NCBI RefSeq assembly: GCF_039525805.1
Contig: NZ_BAAAHZ010000014.1
Strand: one strand, 5' to 3'
DNA length: 64,000 nt
From: Dietzia natronolimnaea
GTDB taxonomy: Bacteria > Actinomycetota > Actinomycetes > Mycobacteriales > Mycobacteriaceae
The notes under the pieces are model-generated. The model ran no database searches. It had not been told where the DNA came from and saw only the letters and a list, made by a program, of their open reading frames with translations. How positions within the stretch are numbered: position 1 is the first letter of the stretch; each line of letters starts with the position of its first letter. The translations under genes and the position numbers were made by a program. This document shows positions 58,619 to 64,000 of the stretch, piece after piece.

Positions 58619-59541
58619 CGGGCTGCCTCGTGCTCGGTGGCGGTCATGGTCAGGAAGGCGTCCTCGAGGGAGTCGCGGACAAGAGTGAGCTCGGAGAGCT
58701 CTATCCCCGACACGTTGGCGACGTGGCCGACACGATCGGTGGTCGTGCCGACGACGGCGAGCGCATCGGCGCAGCCCAGGTCCGGCACTGCGCGGAGCCC
58801 CTCTCGGGAAAGCGCATCATCCAGCCCGTCCCGGTTCGGTGTGCGCGCGCGGACGTACTCGCTCGTGTGGTCGGCGATGAACGCCGACAACGGCTGGTCG
58901 GCGAGGAGTTTTCCGTGGTGGATCACGACGAGGTGGTCTGCGGTCAGTTCCATCTCGCCCATCAGGTGGCTGGAGAACAACACCGTGCGCCCCTCTGCCG
59001 CGAGATCGCGCATGAGGGACCGGGCCCACCGGATGCCCTCGGGATCGAGGCCGTTGAGGGGTTCGTCGAAGATGAGGATGCCGGGGTCGCCGATCAGCGC
59101 CGTGGCTATCCCGAGGCGCTGCTTCATCCCGAGCGAGTAGTCGCCCGCGGGGCGGTGCCCCTCGTCTGCCAGACCGACGAGTTCCAGAACCTCGGCGACC
59201 CGACGTCGCGGAACGCCACCGGCGCGCGCGACCGCGGCGAGGTGATCCGTGGCGGAACGACGCGGGTGGACGGTGTCGGCCGCGAGCATCGCACCCACCA
59301 CGTGCATGGGCTGAGGTAGGTCCGCCAGCGGGTGACCGCCGATGGTCGCCGCGCCGCTGGTCGGCCTGTCGAGGCCGAGGAACATCCGCAGGGTCGTGGA
59401 TTTGCCGGCGCCGTTGGGTCCGAGGAAGCCGGTGACGATTCCGGCGGTGACCTGGAACGAGAGGTGGTCCACGGCGGTGACGTCGCCGTAGCGCTTGACG
59501 AGCGCGCGGGCCTCGAGGGAGGCCGGAGGGGCGGTCTGCAT
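58615..59541 (-). CDS. ABC transporter ATP-binding protein
   Basis: A 308-residue ATPase. Walker A is GFLGPNGAGKSTTLRMFLG near residue 38, the signature motif YSLGMKQRLGIATALIGDPGILIFDEPLNGLDPEGIRWA near residue 135 (LSGGQ equivalent plus Walker B), and the switch His in LFSSHLMGEME near residue 190. It is of the CcmA/DrrA exporter type. TAGTGT lies 6 nt before its ATG, overlapping the leftmost palindrome, so the mRNA is probably leaderless and directly repressed by the divergent TetR. It pairs with the permease encoded downstream. Confidence 0.9.
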   Translation of the reverse strand: MQTAPPASLEARALVKRYGDVTAVDHLSFQVTAGIVTGFLGPNGAGKSTTLRMFLGLDRPTSGAATIGGHPLADLPQPMHVVGAMLAADTVHPRRSATDHLAAVARAGGVPRRRVAEVLELVGLADEGHRPAGDYSLGMKQRLGIATALIGDPGILIFDEPLNGLDPEGIRWARSLMRDLAAEGRTVLFSSHLMGEMELTADHLVVIHHGKLLADQPLSAFIADHTSEYVRARTPNRDGLDDALSREGLRAVPDLGCADALAVVGTTTDRVGHVANVSGIELSELTLVRDSLEDAFLTMTATEHEAAR

Positions 59542-59550
59542 GCTCGTACA

Positions 59551-59568
59551 CTACACCGTGTGGTGTAG
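59551..59568. promoter_or_regulatory. TetR operator 1 (over the ABC promoter)
   Basis: Perfect inverted repeat CTACACC-gtgt-GGTGTAG. Its left arm overlaps the -10-like TAGTGT (59548-59553 on the complement) of the leaderless ABC ATPase gene, so binding would block that promoter. Confidence 0.8.
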
Positions 59569-59569
59569 A

Positions 59570-59589
59570 TCTACACTCCTCAGTGTAGA
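59570..59589. promoter_or_regulatory. TetR operator 2 (over the tetR promoter)
   Basis: Perfect inverted repeat TCTACACT-cctc-AGTGTAGA, one base from operator 1 and similar in core (CTACAC/GTGTAG). TAGACT (59586-59591), a -10 candidate for the plus-strand TetR gene, overlaps its right arm, which fits autorepression. Confidence 0.8.
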
Positions 59590-59618
59590 CTCGGCCCCAG
59601 TCTCAGGGGGGCACGACC

Positions 59619-60278
59619 ATGGGTGAAGCGACACCGAAGCCGGTGCGACGAGGACAAGAGCACAAGCGCGCGGCGATCCTGCTCGCTGCGCGTGACCTGT
59701 TCGTGCAGTCCGGAGTCGAGCGCACCAGCATGGATGCGATCGCCGAGCGGGCAGCAGTGTCCAAGCGCACCGTCTACGACTACTACGGCGACAAGCGACG
59801 ACTACTGCTCGGCGTCATCGAGGACGCAGGTGAAACGGCACTGGGGACGCTACGAGAGCTCATCGACACACACCTGTCCGATCGGCTCAGCCCCGAGGAG
59901 GTCGCCGACCTCGAACACGCCGTGACCGGCTTCGCGATCGACCTCGGACGCTCCCAACTCATCTCGTCCCATTACGCCGCCGCGGTGACACTCATCGCCG
60001 AGAACGAGACGCTCCTGCCCGAACTCGACGACCACCCCCTGGGCGACGCCCACACGCGGGCCCTCGCCGAACGTCTCGCACATTTCGCCGACCTCGGTCT
60101 GCTCGACGCGGATGACCCCGAACTGGCTGCCGAACACTTCCATGCCCTCACCACCCTCCGGGTGCTCAACGAGCCGCTCCGCCGACGTGCGGACGCCGAG
60201 CGCGTTCAGCGGATCATGACCGACGGCGCGCACGCGTTCATGCGCGCCTACGCGGCCCGGAGAGACAATCGCCGGTGA
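59619..60278 (+). CDS. TetR-family repressor of the divergent ABC exporter
   Basis: A 219-residue TetR regulator. The DNA-binding domain, KRAAILLAARDLFVQSGVERTSMDAIAERAAVSKRTVYDYYGDKRRLLLGVI, lies at residues ~16-67. The ligand domain follows, with DLEHAVTGFAIDLGR and HAFMRAYAARRD at the end. AGGGGGG precedes ATG. Two adjacent palindromes lie between it and the ABC operon. The stop overlaps the next membrane-protein gene by GTGA (60275-60278). The likely inducer is the substrate of the ABC exporter; its nature is unknown. Confidence 0.88.
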   Translation: MGEATPKPVRRGQEHKRAAILLAARDLFVQSGVERTSMDAIAERAAVSKRTVYDYYGDKRRLLLGVIEDAGETALGTLRELIDTHLSDRLSPEEVADLEHAVTGFAIDLGRSQLISSHYAAAVTLIAENETLLPELDDHPLGDAHTRALAERLAHFADLGLLDADDPELAAEHFHALTTLRVLNEPLRRRADAERVQRIMTDGAHAFMRAYAARRDNRR

Positions 60279-60799
60279 CCGCGCCCCGACCCGACACGGG
60301 CCGCGATGCCCTCACGCGGATGCATCGGGCTTCGGCGCTGAAGGAGCGCATCTACGTCGCCTTCACGACTCTCGCCGTCATCATCGCCCTCCGCGCCCAC
60401 GACCACCATCCGACCGCGGGCCTCGCACTCGGCACGCTCGCCATCACGGTCACGGCGACCATCTGCGCGGTCTACGTCGCGGGCCTGCTCAGTCACATGG
60501 TGATCCACGAGCAACTCCCCACTTCCGGCGAACACAGGCGCATGATTGCCGACACCTTCGGCGCGGGAACCGTTGCCGTCCCTCCCGTGATCTGCCTCAT
60601 CCCCGCCCATTTCGGCCTCTACGACACCGCGACCGGCCTCGTCGCCGCCATGCTGGTCACGACCTGCACACTCGCCGCGGTCGGTATCCTCGCCGTCCGC
60701 AGACTCACCGTCCCACGGGGTCAACGACTCGCCATCCTCACCGCCCACTGCCTCCTCGCGCTGGCGGTCATCGCACTCGAACTGCTGTCTCACCGGTAG
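60275..60799 (+). CDS. Four-helix membrane protein, coupled to TetR
   Basis: A 174-residue membrane protein with four hydrophobic segments (about 26-42, 49-72, 97-118, 121-142, with a further stretch near 155-170) and a charged His-rich loop (RAHDHHPTAG near residue 40). I recognise no family. It starts GTG at 60275, overlapping the TetR stop, so it is translated with it and shares its regulation. It could be an accessory membrane component of the ABC system or a small channel. Function unknown. Confidence 0.7.
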   Translation: MTAPRPDTGRDALTRMHRASALKERIYVAFTTLAVIIALRAHDHHPTAGLALGTLAITVTATICAVYVAGLLSHMVIHEQLPTSGEHRRMIADTFGAGTVAVPPVICLIPAHFGLYDTATGLVAAMLVTTCTLAAVGILAVRRLTVPRGQRLAILTAHCLLALAVIALELLSHR

Positions 60800-60943
60800 A
60801 TGCCGGGGGCGAGCCGACAGCAGGTGCCGGAACGCGTCAGCTCGGGTTGCCGTCGCCGCCGTGACGCCGGACCAGGGCGACCGCGTCCCGGAGCCCGAGA
60901 CACAGGCGCGCGGAACGGTCGCCCCGTGACGGCGGCGTCTGCA

Positions 60944-60983
60944 GTAGTCGTCCCGCGTGACGAGAACGCGAGGTCCGTGCGGT
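60944..60983 (+). promoter_or_regulatory. 40-bp conserved intergenic sequence, copy 2
   Basis: Second copy of the element described at 55921-55960: GTAGTCG at the left end and 21 of 26 matching bases at 60958-60983. It lies 59 bp upstream of the lipase gene, in the same orientation to its downstream gene as copy 1. Confidence 0.4.
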
Positions 60984-61041
60984 ACCCGATCCCGCTCGGC
61001 ACTCGCATACTTGTGTGACCTCACACTCTTTGGGAGTCACC

Positions 61042-62034
61042 ATGCTCGGTTCCCGCACCCCACGCCGCCTGCGTTCCCGACTTGCCGGCGCCCTCGTCGC
61101 CGGCGCGCTGGCCGTGCCCCTCGCCGCAGTGGTCACGACCACCGCCGCCGCGCCCACACTCGTCCCGCAGGCCACCGCCGGGCCGGTGGAGGACGCACTG
61201 ACGGACCTCGTCGGGGACCTGGGTCCCACCGGTGAGCTCGGGCCGTACGTGACCGAGGCGCTCAACGGCATCAACGGGCCCCTCGGCGCCCCCGGCCCGC
61301 CGGCCGCGGTGGACACCCCGGTCACCTGTCGACCGACCCCGTCCCACCCGCGGCCTGTCATCCTCGTTCACGGGACGTTCGACAACGGTCCCAACACGGT
61401 CCCGCGGCTGGGCGAGCCGCTACGGCGGCAGGGACTCTGTGTGATCGCCCCGACCCTCGGCGCCTACGCGGGCAACCCCGCCCGGGGAGGCCTCGACTCG
61501 ATCGTCGGCGCGTCCGGTCCGCAGCTCGCCGGGGTGATCGACCACGTGCGCGCGGTCACCGGCGCCGCGCAGGTCGACCTGGTGGGTTACTCCCAGGGCG
61601 CCTCGATCGCGGGGTACACCACCAAGGTGTTGCGCCCCGGCGCGGTGGGCCGGGTGGTCTCGGTGGGCGGGTACTGGGGCGCCGACAACAGCGGCCTGAT
61701 CCCCCACCAGCTGCCTCCGGGGCTCGCGGGCGCGGCGCTCTGGGCCGCCAACCTGCGGGGTCTGGCCGAACTGTCACCCGGCAGCCCCATGCTCACCGCC
61801 TGGTACGGACTCGACCGCACCCCGTTCCTGCCCGGGGTCGCCTACACGCTCATCGCCACCGGCGGCGACCATCTCCTGCCACCGCAGCGGAGCTTCGTGC
61901 CGGGGCCCGGCGTGGGGTGGCGGGTACCGGAGCAGGCCTGCGGCGGCGGCCCGACCTCCCACGGCGGGATGGCGCTCGACCCGCGGACCCACTCGATGGT
62001 CGCCCGGGCGCTCGGCGGCGCGGGCGCCTGCTGA
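61042..62034 (+). CDS. Secreted alpha/beta-hydrolase lipase
   Basis: A 330-residue exported lipase. Residues 1-37 are a signal peptide with an RR region (RTPRRLRSRLAGALVAGALAV) and cleavage likely near AAAP. The alpha/beta-hydrolase core has VILVHGTFDNGPN near residue 104 (oxyanion), VDLVGYSQGASIAGY near residue 182 (GxSxG nucleophile), IATGGDHLLPP near residue 275 and THSMVARALG near the C-terminus (catalytic His). It resembles the EstA/LipA-type triacylglycerol lipases of actinobacteria. GGGAG is 5 nt before ATG. Two Cys pairs may form disulfides. It would hydrolyse lipids outside the membrane. Confidence 0.87.
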   Translation: MLGSRTPRRLRSRLAGALVAGALAVPLAAVVTTTAAAPTLVPQATAGPVEDALTDLVGDLGPTGELGPYVTEALNGINGPLGAPGPPAAVDTPVTCRPTPSHPRPVILVHGTFDNGPNTVPRLGEPLRRQGLCVIAPTLGAYAGNPARGGLDSIVGASGPQLAGVIDHVRAVTGAAQVDLVGYSQGASIAGYTTKVLRPGAVGRVVSVGGYWGADNSGLIPHQLPPGLAGAALWAANLRGLAELSPGSPMLTAWYGLDRTPFLPGVAYTLIATGGDHLLPPQRSFVPGPGVGWRVPEQACGGGPTSHGGMALDPRTHSMVARALGGAGAC

Positions 62035-62065
62035 GATCGCCGGCCTCGAGCGCACCGGAGCCGGG

Positions 62066-62401
62066 TCAGCCGCTGCCGCTGGCGCGACCTTCCACGCTCC
62101 GGCCCTCCCTGGTCCGGTCCTCCCGGTTCCGATCCCAGTCGCCCGCCCCGAACCACCACCGGCGGGCGGCCGCAGCGAGAAGCAACACCGCCAGCGCGCT
62201 CCACAGCAGGACGTCGAAGGTGCCGGCCTCGGGGGAGCTCAGTTCGACGGTCGCCACCACGAGCGCGCCGATCCCGCCGAGTGCGGTCGCCGCCACGTAC
62301 GCGACCGTCTGCGCACCACGCGGGGCCGGGCCGTCCGCGCCGTGCGGGCCGGCGGATCCGGAGTCGTTCACAGAGTGATCCGAGGGAGTGCGGGAGGTCA
62401 C
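62066..62401 (-). CDS. Small membrane protein, two transmembrane helices
   Basis: A 111-residue protein with a polar N-terminus (about 1-30), helix 1 near residues 31-54 (AYVAATALGGIGALVVATVEL), helix 2 near 60-80 (TFDVLLWSALAVLLLAAAARRWWFG) and a charged Asp/Arg/Glu C-terminus. No family recognised. Its start overlaps the stop of the thiamine-binding-type gene by ATGA (62398-62401), so the pair is translationally coupled. Function unknown. Confidence 0.6.
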   Translation of the reverse strand: MTSRTPSDHSVNDSGSAGPHGADGPAPRGAQTVAYVAATALGGIGALVVATVELSSPEAGTFDVLLWSALAVLLLAAAARRWWFGAGDWDRNREDRTREGRSVEGRASGSG

Positions 62402-62760
62402 GGGGCGACCACCTCGTCGTCGTCGCCCCTCTCCCCTCCCCCGGGGTCCGCAGCCAGTCCGTGTTGTAAGCGGTGCTCCACCCGGTCCACCTTCCCCCGC
62501 AGCTCACCGGAGTGCCCGGGCCGCAGGTCGGCCTTGAGCACCAGGCTCACCCGCGGGGACACCGCCAGCACCGCGTCGGTGGCGGCGCGGATGACGGGCA
62601 TCACCTCGTCCCACTCGCCCTCGATGGTGGTGAACATCGAGGTGGTCTCGTGGGGCAGGCCGGACGCGCGGACCACCCGGACCGCCTCGGCGACGGCCTC
62701 GCTCATGGACGCCGACTCGTCCGCGGTCGTGGTGGGTGCGACGGAGAACGCGAAGAGCAT
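62398..62760 (-). CDS. Thiamine-binding-protein superfamily (MTH1187/YkoF-like) protein
   Basis: A 120-residue protein of the PF01910 ferredoxin-like fold group. The pattern MLFAFSVAPT at the start, SMSEAVAEAVRVVRASGLPHETTSMFTTIEGEWDEVMPVIRAATDAVL near residue 18 and RVSLVLKADLRPGHSGEL after it match the family. Some members bind thiamine or related pyrimidines. The C-terminal ~25 residues are an acidic/glycine-rich tail. It is coupled to a small membrane protein. The binding ligand in this organism is inferred only from the family. Confidence 0.8.
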   Translation of the reverse strand: MLFAFSVAPTTTADESASMSEAVAEAVRVVRASGLPHETTSMFTTIEGEWDEVMPVIRAATDAVLAVSPRVSLVLKADLRPGHSGELRGKVDRVEHRLQHGLAADPGGGERGDDDEVVAP

Positions 62761-62820
62761 GACACCACCGTAAGCCTCCGCCCCGTCCCACGCAGATCGA
62801 CTCCCGCCCGGACCCGACCG

Positions 62821-63939
62821 TCAGCCGCGGGACACCTGCTGCGGCACTCCGGGTTCGTACCCCGCCCCGGCGAGCAGCTCGCGGACGCGCGGGATGACCT
62901 TGCGGCCGTAGAGGTCGATCGAGTTCATGAGGTGCTCGTGCGGGGTGGGGCCGCTGGCGTACTTGAGGTCGAAGCGGTCCAATCCCAGTGTGCGCACGGT
63001 CGCGGCGATCTTCTGTGCGACGGTCTCGGGTGAACCCACGTACATCGCCCCGGACCTCACCTCGCGGTGGAAGTCGGCCTCCCCCGCGTCCCCCCAGCCC
63101 CGCTCGCGGCCGATCTTGTTGCGGTTGACCAGCCAGTGGGGCAGGGCCAGGGCGGCGGCCTTCTCGTCGGTCTCCGCGACGAAACCCGGCGAGTGCACGG
63201 CGATCGGCAACCGCGGGGCGTCGGTGCCCGCGAGCTGCGCGTTGGCCTGGCGGTACAGGTCGGCGAAGGGGGCGAAGCTGCCGGCGGGCCCGCCGATGAT
63301 CGCCAGCATGAGGGGCATCCGGTAGCGGGCCGCGCGCACCACGGATTCGGGGCTGCCGCCCACGGCGATCCACGCGGAGAGCCCGCCCTCGGTCTCCGGG
63401 TACACGCGCTGGTCGACGAGGGGCCGCCGCAGCTCCCCGGACCACGTCACCGGCGTCTCGGGCAGCAGCGCGGAGAACAGGTCCAGCTTCTCGCTGAACA
63501 GCTGCTCGTACTGCTGGAGATCGAGGCCGAACAGCGGGAACGACTCGGTGAAGGACCCGCGCCCCAGCACGACCTCGGCGCGCCCGTTCGACAGGGCGTC
63601 GATCGTGGAGAAGCGCTGGAACACCCGGACCGGGTCGTCACTGGACAGGACGGTGACCGCCGAGCCGAGCGTGATGCGCTGCGTCCGGGTCGCGATGCCG
63701 GCGAGCACCACATCCGGGGCGGAGACGGCGTAGTCGGGGCGGTGGTGCTCCCCCACCCCGAAGGCGTCGACGCCCACCTCGTCGGCGAGCACCGCCTGCT
63801 CGACGACGTCCCGGATCACCTGGGCGTGGTGGACCCGCGCGCCTCGGTCATCGACTGTGGTGTCGCCGAAGGTGTCGAGGCCGAGGGCGACGGAGGGTGA
63901 CGACGAGGCGGGCGTAGCGGAGGTGGTGTGTTGAGTCAT
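62821..63939 (-). CDS. LLM-class flavin-dependent oxidoreductase
   Basis: A 372-residue luciferase-like monooxygenase-fold enzyme. VDAFGVGEHHRPDYAVSAP near residue 57 (GEHH motif), ITLGSAVTVLSSDDPVRVFQRFSTIDALSNGRAEVVLGRGSF near residue 90 and MYVGSPETVAQKIAATVRTLGLDRFDLKYASGP near residue 300 are typical of the FMN-dependent LLM oxidoreductases annotated next to xenobiotic regulators. It is longer than the 331-residue homologue at 17707. TAAAGT lies 6 nt before the ATG, suggesting a leaderless transcript. A short palindrome overlaps the promoter. Substrate unknown. Confidence 0.87.
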   Translation of the reverse strand: MTQHTTSATPASSSPSVALGLDTFGDTTVDDRGARVHHAQVIRDVVEQAVLADEVGVDAFGVGEHHRPDYAVSAPDVVLAGIATRTQRITLGSAVTVLSSDDPVRVFQRFSTIDALSNGRAEVVLGRGSFTESFPLFGLDLQQYEQLFSEKLDLFSALLPETPVTWSGELRRPLVDQRVYPETEGGLSAWIAVGGSPESVVRAARYRMPLMLAIIGGPAGSFAPFADLYRQANAQLAGTDAPRLPIAVHSPGFVAETDEKAAALALPHWLVNRNKIGRERGWGDAGEADFHREVRSGAMYVGSPETVAQKIAATVRTLGLDRFDLKYASGPTPHEHLMNSIDLYGRKVIPRVRELLAGAGYEPGVPQQVSRG

Positions 63940-63945
63940 GCCACC

Positions 63946-63971
63946 ACTTTAGTTGATCTGTCAACCATAGG
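63946..63971 (-). promoter_or_regulatory. Promoter/operator of the LLM oxidoreductase
   Basis: On the minus strand a TTGACA (63959-63964) precedes TAAAGT (63946-63951), 6 nt before the ATG. An inverted repeat GTTGA-tctg-TCAAC (63952-63965) fills the spacer, a MarR-type-looking operator position. The regulator is not in the window. Confidence 0.45.
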
Positions 63972-64000
63972 GTCCGCGGAGGCCCCTCGCGCCTCGCCGG

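Noticed and set aside
61013..61026. GTGTGA-CC-TCACAC palindrome before the lipase as a CRP site
   Set aside because: CRP/GlxR sites need a 6-bp spacer (TGTGA-N6-TCACA); here the spacer is 2 bp. It may be another operator, but I have no basis to name one.
1..64000. tRNA, rRNA, CRISPR arrays, transposases, integrases or prophage genes
   Set aside because: No tRNA-like cloverleaf with a T-arm consensus, no regular spaced repeats, and no transposase, integrase or phage structural protein signatures were seen.

Overview
The window is 64 kb of very GC-rich DNA from the chromosome of a mycolic-acid-type actinobacterium (Mycobacteriales). Lineage markers are Lsr2, a mycothiol-dependent DinB-like enzyme, an MptpB-type phosphatase, an Rv1318c-type membrane cyclase, FadD17-type ligases, a virS-mymA-like locus, a 13E12/DUF222 protein, and two tiny hydrophobic peptides of porin-like size. 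A Dietzia/Gordonia-like genus is my inference; the sequence alone does not prove it. I see no phage, insertion sequence, CRISPR array, tRNA or rRNA. A 69-base run of N (36534-36602) falls inside one gene. No stretch longer than about 250 bp lacks a gene.

Layout. 1-2.6 kb: a partial DUF222/HNH protein behind an SOS-like box, a nucleosidase and a beta-solenoid lipoprotein. 2.6-6.6 kb: one tightly coupled minus-strand operon (TetR, thioesterase-like, mycothiol-dependent enzyme, two FluC/CrcB fluoride channels, 2'-5' RNA ligase). 6.7-8.0 kb: an enoyl-CoA hydratase-like gene and lsr2. 8.0-13.0 kb: assimilatory sulfate reduction (sir, cysH, a siroheme synthase with a shortened methyltransferase half, a CbiX-type chelatase) around a PlsC-type acyltransferase. 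13.1-13.8 kb: two divergent, related small peptides. 13.8-17.7 kb: patatin, an alanine/sodium symporter coupled to adenosine deaminase, and a DoxX-like protein. 17.7-25.0 kb: a lipid-oxidation district with an LLM flavoenzyme, an acyl-CoA ligase and a virS/mymA/SDR/ADH locus.

25.1-34.0 kb: a small T7SS-like protein, an HD hydrolase, then a nitrogen-scavenging operon (APC permease, two DUF1989 proteins, the carboxyltransferase part of urea/guanidine carboxylase, allophanate hydrolase) that lacks a biotin carboxylase and biotin carrier. 34.1-36.5 kb: a nucleotidyltransferase-Fic pair followed by a TetR regulator. 36.5-43.0 kb: an AddB/AddA-like nuclease-helicase pair. 43-47.3 kb: a protein with a GyrA-like segment, a membrane protein, an MptpB-like phosphatase and a membrane cyclase. 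47.4-54.6 kb: a second FadD17-like ligase, DUF4870 protein, PEP carboxylase, MFS and LysE transporters. 54.6-57.7 kb: an ECF sigma-ogt-lysE operon, a methyltransferase and an SDR. 57.9-60.8 kb: an ABC exporter and divergent TetR controlled by two palindromic operators. 60.8-64 kb: a secreted lipase, small proteins and a second LLM flavoenzyme.

Many starts lie 6-7 nt downstream of a TANNNT hexamer, so leaderless transcription looks common here. Four-base ATGA/GTGA overlaps define most operons.
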